Source of the DNA: Mariannaea sp. PMI_226
Taxonomy: Eukaryota > Ascomycota > Sordariomycetes > Hypocreales > Nectriaceae
Direction of reading: 5' to 3'
Assembly: GCA_024336345.1 (NCBI GenBank)
Contig: JANFOG010000008.1
Location: forward strand, 744,001-808,000
Length of the DNA: 64,000 nucleotides
The position numbers and the translations under genes are program-made. Positions 1 through 10,627 of this stretch are shown here, one piece after another; the first letter of the stretch is position 1, and each line of letters starts with the position of its first letter. The notes beneath the pieces were generated by a model. The model saw only the letters and a list, made by a program, of their open reading frames with translations. It was not told the DNA's origin and did not search any database.

Positions 1-1379
1 CCTTGGCAAACGATTTCCACGCGCAAGCCAAGGCTCTTCTCCTCTCTGATCTCGTCTCGGCGCCCTCGCTTCCCGTCGTCCAGGCTCTGCTCATCCACGC
101 CCGCCTGCTGCGCCGGATCGGCGAGCTTCGGGATAGCTGGGTATTCACGGGACTCGCTCACCGACTAGCCGAGGGTCTGCTGCTGCATCTCGATCTCTCG
201 ACTAAGACGGTATCTGAGCGCGAGGAGAGACGAAGGACTTGGTGCTCTTGCGTGCTGATGATGCGGTACGTTTTTTCACGCTTTAACATTTCCACATGTT
301 CACTGAGACGCTGGATGGCTAATATGTCGCGACAACAGGATGCAGACTGTTGCCCATGGTGGTAACTCGCTAACTACTAGTCCCAGCTTTGGGACACTCC
401 CGGCGGAAATTGACGACGAACAAATGGATAGCCTTGCATACAGCCAGGAAAGGAGCCAATCGCCCGACTCGCCATCATGGACATCATTCTTTGTGCACAT
501 GCTAAAGCTTTCGGATGAGGTTCTCCAACCGATTCAGCAGTATTTCTTGGATAAATACAACTCCCAGGACACTATGACAGCCTCGTCCGCACACGACATC
601 TTTACCGTGGCACTTCGACTCGATGACGAGTTGCAGTCCTGGCACGGGTCACTGCCGTCTCACCTCCAGCTTAACACCTTCTGCCCGCCGCACCAGATGG
701 GCCTCCGGCGCCAGGCTCTCCTTCTGCATATGCGGTATCTCGAAACTAAGATTCTGTTATCTCGCGTAACAATTATGAAGCTAGTGCGGACGCACTCGGG
801 AAGGCAACTGACGGGCATGTCCAAGGCTTTACTTGGAGGAGTCATCACTACGTGCTGCACTTCCAGCGTGGATCTCATGGACCTCATGGCGCGGGAGAAG
901 GATCTACTTGCTCTTGCGGGAACCCCCAAGAGCAACATGGTCATTTGTAAGTAAAATAAGCACACCTCGTGGAATATATCGTTTTTCTGACCACCTCGAC
1001 AGCACTCTGCGTCACAGGCATGACGCTCAGCATGCTGCTCAAAATACCCGTCCTGAGCGAGCTGATCCGCAACTCGGCCATGTACGCCGACGACACACAC
1101 CGCTGCCTCTCCCTTTCCAAGCAGTTCTACACCTGTCGCGACCAACTGGCCGAGAAGTATATCCAGGATTTTGAGGCGTCCCATCAGTCCCTGCCCCGAT
1201 ATGGGCCCTCCGCTGGCGTCGTCGATCAAGGCCTGGAAGCCAAGTTGCTGCCTGGCTTGCAGGGAGACCGAGGCCACGAGCAGGGTGGCTCTGAACTGGA
1301 GAAATTGGAGGTGTGGTATCTGGGGAGGCCCGAGACGACCCAGGGCCTCTCGATTACGGAGATTCTTTCTTTGTGGTAA
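1..1379 (+). CDS. Zinc-cluster type transcription factor, fungal_trans region (5' partial)
   Basis: The 3' part of a fungal-specific transcription factor; the promoter, start and the expected N-terminal Zn2Cys6 DNA-binding domain lie outside the window. Three exons fit (1-265, 339-946, 1003-1379), joined in frame by GT-AG introns of 73 and 56 nt, giving about 415 residues to the TAA. The first exon carries the family signature around LHLDLS...EREERRRTW, a cytosine-to-RNA-binding-free helical stretch typical of the fungal_trans (middle homology) domain; the second exon begins MQTVAHGG, matching the position where relatives have a small-residue GRP motif, here degenerate. The remaining exons are helical with no zinc ligands. 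Known for the family: a nuclear regulator of metabolism or secondary metabolism. The target genes cannot be inferred from the neighbours. The domain call is firm; exon ends are manual. Confidence 0.8.
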
Positions 1380-2410
1380 GAAACGAAATCGATAATGGAA
1401 TGGGTAACTAGTATTGGAGTTTGTGGAGAGGTTGGCTGATTCTTTTTTTTTTCTTCTTCTTTTCTTCTCTTCTCTTTTTTCCTCTTTTCTTATTTACTTT
1501 TCTACGGCATCAACCCCAGCAGGTTATGACATTGCTTTTTTACAAGATACCCAATGCAATAAACGAGATTATGAATAGTTACTCTAATTTTCTGACAAAC
1601 ATCAAACAAATGTTGAGGTGCAGTGTGAACGTATCTTTTGTGTGACATGGGGCGATGCGGGAGGCCCTGCTTGAGAGGAGGGCCTTTTGCCTACTTTGAT
1701 GACCAACAACATTCCTTCTCGATTGCGGCGAGTCACATATCGGGCCAACACACGAAAAGAAGAAACAGAAACATGGGGACGAAAGTAGCCTGATCAGGGC
1801 TGATTAAAATGGTGAGGCAACCAACGAGCAACCAACAACGTCCTATAGCAGCTGCTAACAAAGTGGAAGAAGCAAGATGGGTGGAGGGTTTGCTTACATC
1901 TCGATTTGCAGTTTCAAAGATGGGCCTCCCGCATATACGTTGTTTGCTTAAACTCAAAGCCAGATTAACAGTCATGCCTATTACCTTTGTCTATTCCTCG
2001 TCCTCCCTTGTGGTTTGGTTGCTGGGTCCGCCATCGGTTGCTAGCAACTGGCAACTGTTGGTTGGCCTTGCGATGGAGCTGATTGGCGACAGGGGGGCTT
2101 TTTCCACTTGGGCTTTCTGCGATTCGTCATTGTAATCGCATGAATGACGAATTATGGTGTAGGTAAGGTTAGGCAAACAGAACGAGAAGAAAGTTGAGCG
2201 CTGATAGGTAAGGTAGGCGTTTTCTTGCGTCGCATATAACTTCTAGGGCGCCCTCCTCTTCATCACCTTTTTGTTATTCCGCTCTACACAATTCTTTTTG
2301 CAATCCAACATTTTGGTTCTGTCTGTTTTACAATCAGGAATCTTCTTGTATCCGATATTTGAGAAACTCAAGTCTTATCTGTAGTACAACTCATAGTTCT
2401 CATCTGAAAG
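1380..2410. other. Intergenic, tandem genes
   Basis: This spacer holds the 3' end of the upstream regulator and the promoter and leader of the dynamin-like gene. A long pyrimidine tract runs from 1441 to 1502. Open frames here (for example 1809-2135) have no recognisable domain and no coding look. Nothing else is seen. Confidence 0.5.
1558..1563 (+). terminator. Candidate poly(A) signal AATAAA
   Basis: An AATAAA hexamer lies about 180 nt after the stop codon of the zinc-cluster regulator and follows a T/C-rich tract at 1441-1502. Fungal polyadenylation signals are loose, so this is only a plausible 3' end. Confidence 0.3.
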
Positions 2411-4847
2411 ATGACGGCCCTCAACTCCTCTCCTGCTGGCGGAGGGCTTGGAAACAGAGCCCTCCTCGACAAGATGGACAAACTGCGTGAGCTTGGTATC
2501 CAAGAGCTAGTTCCTCTTCCTCAGGTATATTCCCCTCCCCTCCTCTCCCTTCCTAAGGACCTTTTTCCCTTATAGCAATCTAACACTAAGCCTCTTAAAT
2601 AGATGGTCGTTGTCGGCGACCAGAGTGCCGGAAAGTCCAGTGTATTGGAGTCTCTCACCGGTTTCCATTTCCCTCGTTCTGTCACCCTTTGCACCCGTCA
2701 TGCCACAGAGATCATCTGCCGCCGTGAGGAGACAAAGAGCATCCATGTCTCCATTCAGCCTGCAGATGGAGATGACGAAAAGGCCAAGAAGTTCAGACGC
2801 ACGGTGACTAGCCTGGACGCTCCAGAGTTTGAGAGAATCTTTCGTGAGGTGAGTAACAGCATCACCTCCCTACCACCTTGACATTGAAAGGGTATAATGC
2901 ATTTGGAACTTGAAGCTAAAATTGAGTCCCTTACAGGCAGCCGAGGTCATGGGTATCAAGTCTGATGCCGACGCTTCTGGCTCTGCTTTCAGCCAAGATG
3001 TCCTGCGGGTTGAGATTAGCGGGCCTGAAGAAGATCATCTCACCATCATCGACGTACCCGGCATGTTCGAGAACGCAACACCTGGGGTCACAACCGAGGA
3101 AGACATAGATCTTGTCAAGGGTATGGTGAAAAAGTACATTCACGAATCTCGCACCATCATCCTGGCCGTTGTGCCTTGCAATGGAGATATAGCCAATCAG
3201 AAAATCCTCACGCTTGCCAAGGCTGCCGACCCAGAGGGGAGACGCACCATGGGTGTTCTGACCAAGCCTGACCTCGCTGTTGAGAATGCAACAAAGGAAG
3301 TCGTCGTCGACCTCGTCCTTGGGAGGCGTCGTGATCTGAAGCTTGGATACTGCGTGGTGAAAAATCGTGGTGCCGATGACACCACCTCAAGCAACGAGGT
3401 GAGGGACCTCAAGGAGAAGGAATTCTTCAAGGAGAGCCCTTGGACGAGGTTGCCTGCCGAGAGGCTCGGTATCCCAGCCCTCAAGATGCGCGTCCAGCAG
3501 CTGCTCATGGACAGGACCAAGAGCGAGTTCCCCAAAGTGCGCTCCGAGCTTCTATCCCAGCTCAAGAGAATGGAGGAAGACCTCGCTGCCATGGGGCAGT
3601 CGCGAGCAACCGCCGACCAGCAGCGTGCTTATCTCGGCGAGCTTGCTACTCAGTTCAACCGCATCAAAGACCAGGGTTTGGATGCTTACTACAGCCGAAA
3701 CACTATCTTCACCGAGAATCCGGAACTCAAGCTTATCACTCGCATCAGAGAAATAAATGAGCAGTTTGCCCGCGTTCTGTACACCAAGGGCCATGAACGA
3801 GCATTCTACAAATGCGATGACGAGAATGATGATGGGGAAGACGAGGAGAGCGACATAGACGAGAAGGTGCAGTCGGTGAATGGCATCAAACATAGCACTA
3901 ATGCCGCTGCTGTGCTGGTTGACCACGTTGAAGATCACATTTTTGATCCCCTGTTCCCTTGCGACAGAGATACTCTCTATGACGGACAGGCCGACTTTAC
4001 TATCCCGACCATGGGCGAGGACGAGTTGGATGATATCCTCTCCGAGCCCTACAGCTGCCCAAAGCCCACCAATCATGGCCAAAATATATTAGACCACATT
4101 GAGCGCGAGTACATGGGCTCCCGTGGTATCGAGCTGGGCACCTTTAGCGGCGAGATGCTGCCAACAACCTTCAAGTACCAGTCCAAGAAGTGGCGCCCCT
4201 TAGCCCGCGCCCACGTTTCCAACGCCATCCTTGTGGTCCATCACTTTATCCGCAGCGTGCTCGAGAGGTGCTGCCCCGACCCGGATGTGCTCGAAGAGCT
4301 CTGGAACTTCCTCCTAGATGAGCTTCTGAAGCGATACCGGCACGCAGTCCAACACACTGAGCGCCTGCTTGACATCGAGTTCGAGGGTACTTCTATGACC
4401 TACAAGCCCACCTTCTTCGAGATTCGTGACGCGAACAAGATGGCCCTCGCAGAGGAAATGAGGAAAAGAGCGGACAATGATCTAAAACACTCAAACACCT
4501 GGGGCCTCAAGGCCCTCATCGGGTCGCTGCTAGCTGGATTCACCGCTGGCGGCGGGGACCCGGTCAAAGTGACTCGCCAGGAGATCCACGACGTGTTGCA
4601 CGCCTACTACGACATTGCGCGAGACCGCTTCCTCGACGTCCTCTGTCTGCACGTGGTACACCATGACCTGCTGCACTCGCAAAACGGCAGCCCGCTGAAT
4701 GTGCTCTCCCACAAGGCTGTGCTGGGGATGAGCGCAGACCAGCTGGATACGATTTGCGGCGAGGATATGGTGTCACGGGAGCGTCGCAAGAAGCTGGAGA
4801 TGCACATTGGGAACCTCCAAAAGGCTGTTCGCGTGCTCCGAGCCTGA
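2411..4847 (+). CDS. Dynamin-superfamily GTPase (Mx/Vps1/Dnm-like)
   Basis: A large GTPase predicted to assemble into membrane-remodelling helical oligomers. Exons 2411-2524, 2603-2848 and 2937-4847 join in phase 0 to give 756 residues, the usual size for fungal Mx-like or short dynamins. The G domain shows the P-loop GDQSAGKSS (residues about 43-51), the switch I region TLCTRHATEI, DVPG (about 159-162) and TKPD (about 229-232), all G1-G4 motifs intact. A stalk follows, and the C-terminus (about 665-756) is a GTPase effector domain with the typical IHD...YYDIARDRFLD pattern. There is no PH domain, proline-rich domain or transmembrane segment. An acidic insert (DDENDDGEDEESD, about residue 405-420) interrupts the stalk. 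The start at 2411 is chosen because it precedes the conserved N-terminal helix ending ELVPLPQ, after which the first intron sits. Whether it acts on mitochondria, vacuole, or in stress or antiviral roles cannot be decided here. Confidence 0.92.
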
Positions 4848-5672
4848 TTTTTGGAGAGAGGTTTTGGGTTCTCGTTGGTTAGGAGCAAGAGCATAACTTG
4901 GAAAGCTCCGAGTTGGCGATGTGAGGCTGCGAAGAAATTTCTCTTGACTTGTGTATTTGTTGAAGGAGGATGGAAATAAGACCACCAAGTGTAGAATTTC
5001 GTGTTGATGGCGAAAGGAGTTAATCAGACTAGTCTCGGGCGGTTGAGTTGTCCTACTGCTCTTTGAAGGAGTTGAGCGTATTTTGCCAAGTATGAGGAGA
5101 ACTATACCAACGTTGGGGTTGTTCGTCAACAACGTAACGTCTCTGAAATTTGTGGATTAGACCAAGGGTACAGTTCATAACAAGCAATCATTATTTCATT
5201 TCTCGTTAGTTTTTGTCAATATTGTGGTTGTTATTGAGATTTGTTAAGTCCATGTAGGGGTGCTGTATGTCCCATGTCATGACCCTTCTCAAGAAATCGC
5301 ATCACATCACATTACAAAAGGTATAAAACGACGAGCTCATCCAATAACCAAGCCTTGATAAGAGAGGATAACTTATTGTCTTCGTCAATTCATTTGTACT
5401 CGTACTCATACAACAAAATTTCCTCTCGCATTCCCCATTTATGCACATAGTCGCCCATTTCCGTGTCCCAGGCCATGCAGATCTAAAAGGTATCATCGTC
5501 TAAAACGGCAAACAAACAAAAAAGCACAAGAGCCGTTCCCAATAATCCAAACCCCCCCAAAAAAATTAAACGCCGCTAAGAACACAATTATGGCATAGCC
5601 ATTCGAAGAATGCAGAGACTCAAGTCACGGTCACCAAGTGATTGCGTGTGTAGTCGTTCAAACACCCATGTT
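4848..5672. other. Convergent 3' intergenic region
   Basis: The space lies between the 3' ends of the dynamin-like gene and the phosphate transporter gene. It is AT-rich from about 5160 to 5600 and holds no supported gene. Both transcript ends must lie here; no unambiguous terminator is visible. Confidence 0.5.
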
Positions 5673-8152
5673 TCACTTTTGTAGGAGCATACCGACATCC
5701 TGGAACTGCACCGAGTTCAACAATGGAGGAGCACCTCCTCTATCAATTCGACCCCAGCCCGCACCCCAGCTTGGCAGCGGCTGATTCATGGGTGCTGAAA
5801 GGCCTGGCGGGAAAATTTCATCATCAGCTGTTGCTGAGGTGCGTGTGCTCAGGGCAATATCGTTGCTGTCTGCGCTACTCGACTTGGCTCTGTAGCGCCT
5901 GCGCCAAAACCGCGGCCTTCTCATGCGAGCATTCTGTGCCACCATCTCGGGAGATGTCATGATGCCAACGCGATCCATCTTTTTCGAGGAACCAATCTTT
6001 GATCGAGGGTAAAAGAAACCTGCAGGCTGGCCACCACCAAACGGGTTCAATCCCCGCATCTTGGGTGATCCGAGGCTGATACTGCCGTTACACCCAGCGT
6101 TGTAACTGGTCCTTGGCTCGCCTGAAAGTTCCTCCAGGGTCATACCCTTGGTTTCCGGGATGAGGAGAGACACCAGAGTGCCGAGGAGCATAAACAGGGC
6201 AAAGAGCTGGAGAAGTCGTGGCACATTAGGAGAGCAGTCAGCGCCCTCGCAATTCGCAGGGCTGCCATGGCGAACAATGGGAATACTGATGACTTGTGCG
6301 ACAATGGCTCCTATCTTCCCCATGGCAGCTGATATGCCGTGTCCGGTTGATCGATATCGAGTCGGGAAGCATTCGCCGGGCACAATAAATGTCGTCGTAT
6401 TTGGACCAGCGTTGAAGAGGAACTGGCCAATAATGTAAAGGCCGAGCATGGCACCTTTGCTGAGGTGCGAATGGGCGAAACCAAGAATGCAGAAAAGAAC
6501 TGTCAAAAGGAGGAAACCAATTACTTGGAGTGGTTTTCTGCCAATCGTATCGATGGTGAGGACGGCAAACCAGTAGCCAGGAAGAGAACCAGCGCATGTC
6601 AGAACAATCAGACCCACGGCTTGATTGTGAAGCTGGTCGTACATATTTTTGCCATTACCGTATCCCACTGCTGAAAGAACAAGGTTATTATTTAGTCCAA
6701 GACCATAAAACGCAAGATCCTATTATGACGCATTAGTTTTTGCACCGTGTACCGCTGAATCAGTGATCTTACCAAAAAGAACCACGATAAGGTAGTGCCC
6801 AACAACATCTTAAAATTAGGCCACTGGCGAAAGAAGGCAACCAGATCTGACCACGAGGCGCGAGGAACATTGAGCGCCATTCCAGTATTTCTTCTGGTCC
6901 GTTCACGCTGCGAGACATCGGCAGTCTTCTGGGAATTGCTTGACACGTAGGCTCTGATATCGGCATCTGCCTTCTCGACGTCCTTTTCGACATCGAATGT
7001 GTATCGAGGCGTTTCTGGGATAGTAATTCGATAGTAAAGAGCTAAGCAGGCTGGGATCGCACCGACTCCAATAATTATTCGCCATGCTTTATCTGCAGCC
7101 TGACGGCATTCGATCCCACACTGCCCTTCGCTGGAAACGTTGATATACGAGTTCTTAAAGGCAACGGTGGTAATGAGCGCTACAACAGCTGCAACAACTT
7201 GTCCAAGACCCTGCATTGAGAAAACTGCCGCAATCATGGCACCTCGCCATCGTGTTGGAGCAAACCTATATCGACAGAATCAGTAATGTGTTCAGAAATC
7301 ATCAAGCAAGCACCGTTGCTTTATATTGGCATGAATCACATACTCAGCAGTAATCACGCTACTTAAGGGATAGTCGCCGCCGATACCAATGCCCTGAAAA
7401 AGCGTTAACATAAGATATTTATTATGGAGCAAAGTAGAGGGAGGGGGGGGAGAACATAGACCTACCATTATGATGCGCCAGAAAATTAAGAGCCCAGTTG
7501 ATCCCATAGATGGGCTAGAAGAGACGAGAGAGCAGCAAAGAGTGGCTCCAATGATGATACCAAGTTCGACACCGTACATTCGACGTCGTCCGAACGCACT
7601 GAGCGCAATGAGTTAGCAGGAGAGACGTTGGTGCGATCGGAAGCAACGTAGACAAAGACTTACTCCGCAAGTCGGCCGAAAAGAATCATGCCAATGACAA
7701 TTCCGGCGCTGGTTGAGGCCTTGATGGCCTGATTCACAGGGTCGGGCAAGACGCCATTATTACCACCGAAGCCATTTCGGGAGTCGTCGTCCCCCCAGAA
7801 CACAACACCGAGCAATGTCACGACAAGGTTGATTGCGAAGATGTCGTAAGAGTCGAGGAAGAAGCCCACACCTGCAACTAAGACGGCACGGACATCTATG
7901 GAGTTTTGTTAGCATGGGCGAGAGAGTCGGGTTGTCCAGATGCGCTCTGATATATCACGTACGGTAAAGGCCAAACGGGACCTTGTCGATTTCGGACAAG
8001 GCAAGTCGTCGTCGAAGATTCGGATCTGAGATGTGGGAATAGTCATTCCAAAAATTGTGAAAAGCATTATTTCCTCCATGAGTACGATTGTTGAACTCCT
8101 GGAAGGGGGTGGCCGGCGCTGGCAGTACCACTTCCTCTACGTCCGGCATCAT
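5673..8152 (-). CDS. Pho84-type high-affinity phosphate:H+ symporter (MFS), with extended C-tail
   Basis: A plasma-membrane inorganic phosphate importer of the major facilitator superfamily (PHS family; relatives are yeast Pho84 and Neurospora PHO-5). Six exons, in transcript order 7963-8152, 7664-7895, 7466-7598, 7344-7393, 6773-7265 and 5673-6719, join in frame to 714 residues. Diagnostic motifs are RAVLVAGVGFFLDSYDIF at the first membrane helix, GIGIGGDYPLSSVITAEF, FAPTRWRGAM, RITIPETPRY before the central loop, DLAFYGLGLN, GPNTTTFIVPGECFPTRYRS and the closing LIPETKGMTLEE. Twelve membrane helices are expected. The start is the first of two adjacent ATGs at 8152; either is possible. Pho84 proteins usually end shortly after the PETK motif near 570-590 residues, but here the frame runs on for about 146 more residues, basic and serine-rich, with no domain I recognise. 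No CACGTG (Pho4 core) was seen within 2 kb upstream; the nearest is at 10438. Confidence 0.93.
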
Positions 8153-8267
8153 GACTTATGGAAAGCGGGGGGCGTGTGAGGAGAGTCTCGTCGGTGACGA
8201 CATGCAGTCGGTGGGCCTGGCGAAGCGAGGCCTCTTGTGAACACACAGAGGGAGAATCGAGGTTGGG

Positions 8268-8295
8268 TTGAAGTTCGGGTTGAAGTTCAGGTTGA
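8268..8295. repeat. Short tandem repeat, 12-bp unit
   Basis: A 12-bp unit (TTGAAGTTCGGG) occurs about 2.3 times in the presumed leader or promoter of the phosphate transporter gene, read on the + strand. It is non-coding as far as can be seen. Confidence 0.6.
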
Positions 8296-9615
8296 GCGCA
8301 CTGCAGGCATCCAGACGTAGGCACCTAACGGAAGTTGTACGGGATATTGTTCGAGGGGCGGTCGATTTGCGTTGCAGGCGGATTACCCAAACATATGTCA
8401 AGTGAGAAAAAGCGTTTGCTGGTTTAAACAGAGATGAAATGATGAGGCCTTGGTTTAGCAATTTGATAGATGCGGGGGATCGGGATCGGAAAGACGGCCA
8501 GAAGAGAGCGAAGGTGACGTGCGACAAGTGTAATGCAACCTATGTCTATGTGCAAGGCGAATAAGAAAAGCAGCAGCGCTGTTTGCTGGATCAACCTTCA
8601 GGTTGGCAGGCAGGGTGACTATTACGGCGCAGAACCAATAGATGGACAGATCGGCAACGGGTTTGGCGCGTTAGACCTGTTGGAGTCTTCACAAAAGGGC
8701 GTACATTTGCAAGGTTATGATGGGAGTTGCGACGGAGGTGGAGGGTGGGCATAGGCTGAGTTTTGGTTCTTTTCAAGACGACCGGGGATAACCAACAAGT
8801 GCACCGACGTCGAGCCCAAAGAGGGGAGAACCTGCGAGAGTGAGGGGGCCCCCCATGCACTATGTACTGTAGAAACGCAGGACTGGGAGGAAGAGCAGGG
8901 CTGGAGAAAGGCGAAAGGCGAAAGTCCATGGAGAGAGAGTGTGTGTGGACGTGCGGGCTTCTCAATGACGGATGAATTGGAGAGCACGGTAGGCCGACTA
9001 CCCCGAAAGAGGTAACATCACAGTCTAGGCAGTTTGAGATGGTGGGGTTGGCGCCGACGAACCCACCAAAGGGACCCAGTCGGAGCCACTGGAAGCCCAA
9101 GAAGAAGCCCACTAGAAGACGCCCACCTCCTGCATTGAGCGTAGGCGGCCGCAGGGATCTGCAAAAGGTACTTAGTCCCAAAAAAAAAAAGATGGAAAAA
9201 AAATGGAAAAAATAATCCAAGAGGAACGGGCAGAGACGACCAACCAGCCAGGCAAGCAACCGCTATCGGGGAGCCTGGTGCAGGTAGGCATTGTGTCTCT
9301 TCCTGCTAACCAGTCTACCTATTGACCTTACCCAGGTACCACACCGGGGCGGAGTCAAAGCCCACTGTTAGGAACTCATGACTGCCTTACCTAAGTGTGT
9401 ACGAAATATTAGTGATTGCACTTTTGTGCCAAGATTACGAAGCATGGTTTCTTTCTTCATAGTAGATGCGGACTCCAGCAGGCTAGCTGGGCGTTATAAC
9501 TGAGAATTCGGCGTTGTCATATGAGCGTAAAGCAGAAGAGCCCGAGTTGTTAGGTAAAGTGGTGAGGTCCTAGGCTACCTCGCCTTATGTGGGCATGCAC
9601 GACACCACCTCAGCA

Positions 9616-9639
9616 AGGCAGGTATCTAGGTACCTGCCT
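9616..9639. repeat. Inverted repeat with 9-bp arms (AGGCAGGTA / TACCTGCCT)
   Basis: Two perfect 9-bp arms are separated by TCTAGG, followed at once by a further CTAGGTAAATA. The ACCTAGG/TAGGTA family of words recurs in fungal intergenic DNA and appears again near 12697 and 36580 in this window. Confidence 0.7.
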
Positions 9640-9770
9640 AGGTAAATACTGAGGTATTCACGTACAACAGAGGCACAGGAGGCGTTTCTTCCACCTCCAC
9701 CACAGTATCCTCGACGTCTCCTGTCTCCCCAAGGTCTGGATTACTGAACTACTACACAGCATGGAACAAC

Positions 9771-9779
9771 TACGGAGTA
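9771..9779. repeat. Dispersed 9-mer TACGGAGTA, copy 1
   Basis: Exact TACGGAGTA. The same word or its complement occurs at 30571, 41063 and 62567, always outside genes. Confidence 0.6.
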
Positions 9780-10093
9780 CCTCAAAGGTGGGTGGGTAGG
9801 GAGGCAGGGATGTGGCATGTTCCCTGGTGATCTGTGTATACATAGTGCCTTTTTCAATGTCCTGTACGGAAATAAACTCGCGCCGAGTCTGACAGGTCCA
9901 GGTTAAACCGACACGTTGAAGCTAGCGGGTCTTATGCCCTACACAGGATGGCAAGCTACTAATGCACCTCGCTGTACCTACGGACCAGGGACTAGGGACC
10001 GTCGGTCGGTAAGCAGCCAAGCAGGTCAGCAACGCCAGGTACCACTGACGAACGAGATGCCCGCCCACCCTACTATCCATCCTTGGATTACCT

Positions 10094-10119
10094 GCTAGAG
10101 CTGCTAGAGCTGCTAGAGA
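10094..10119. repeat. Tandem repeat, 9-bp unit (GCTAGAGCT)
   Basis: About three copies of a 9-bp unit built around CTAGAGCTG. It is intergenic and no function is evident. Confidence 0.6.
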
Positions 10120-10595
10120 TAGGCTTGTCGGTTGACCTACTCCGAGCATGCTTGAATGGACAGGGGCATCTTGATCCTTACACTGCGCCATGGTGTCAAG
10201 TGCAACACAACCCTGGGCAACTACAGCACCATAGCATGTACATAGTAGGTAAATTACTGTACAGAGTAGTATGGTTGATGAAAGTTGTCTGACCCAGAGT
10301 TTGTTCTTCGTGTTGCCGAAGAATTCCACATTTCGGCAAACTGTTTCCCTTGTACCATTATCTCGTTGGTTCGAAGCGGTCCTAACTCTCAAGGCTCCCC
10401 ATCTTTTGCTTATTCCCATCACATAATTCATTTATTCCACGTGCTTAAAGATTCGTCATCTTATCCCTGGAAATGAGGAGACTTGAGGCTGGCTGTGTGT
10501 CATTGCAGGGCGCGCGGGAACATCCATGTTCCCCCATCCTCACGAATCGCAGCAGGGCGGAACCAGGGGTGGGTGGCACAACGACGACCAACCAT

Positions 10596-10627
10596 CATTG
10601 TCAGTCACCACCACCACCACCACCACT
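10596..10627. repeat. (CAC)n microsatellite
   Basis: A run of about eight CAC/CCA trinucleotides in the gene-free interval. Confidence 0.7.

Noticed and set aside
6035..6055. B-box-like GGTTCAATCCC on the + strand
   Set aside because: It lies within the coding exon of the phosphate transporter; no tRNA arms are present.
8591..9259. 222-codon minus-strand open frame
   Set aside because: The translation is low-complexity and the DNA is strand-skewed (long purine runs); no domain, and it overlaps other random frames.
10438..10443. CACGTG as a phosphate-regulator site for the Pho84-type gene
   Set aside because: It is about 2.3 kb from the start codon, too far to assign; a single hexamer is expected by chance.
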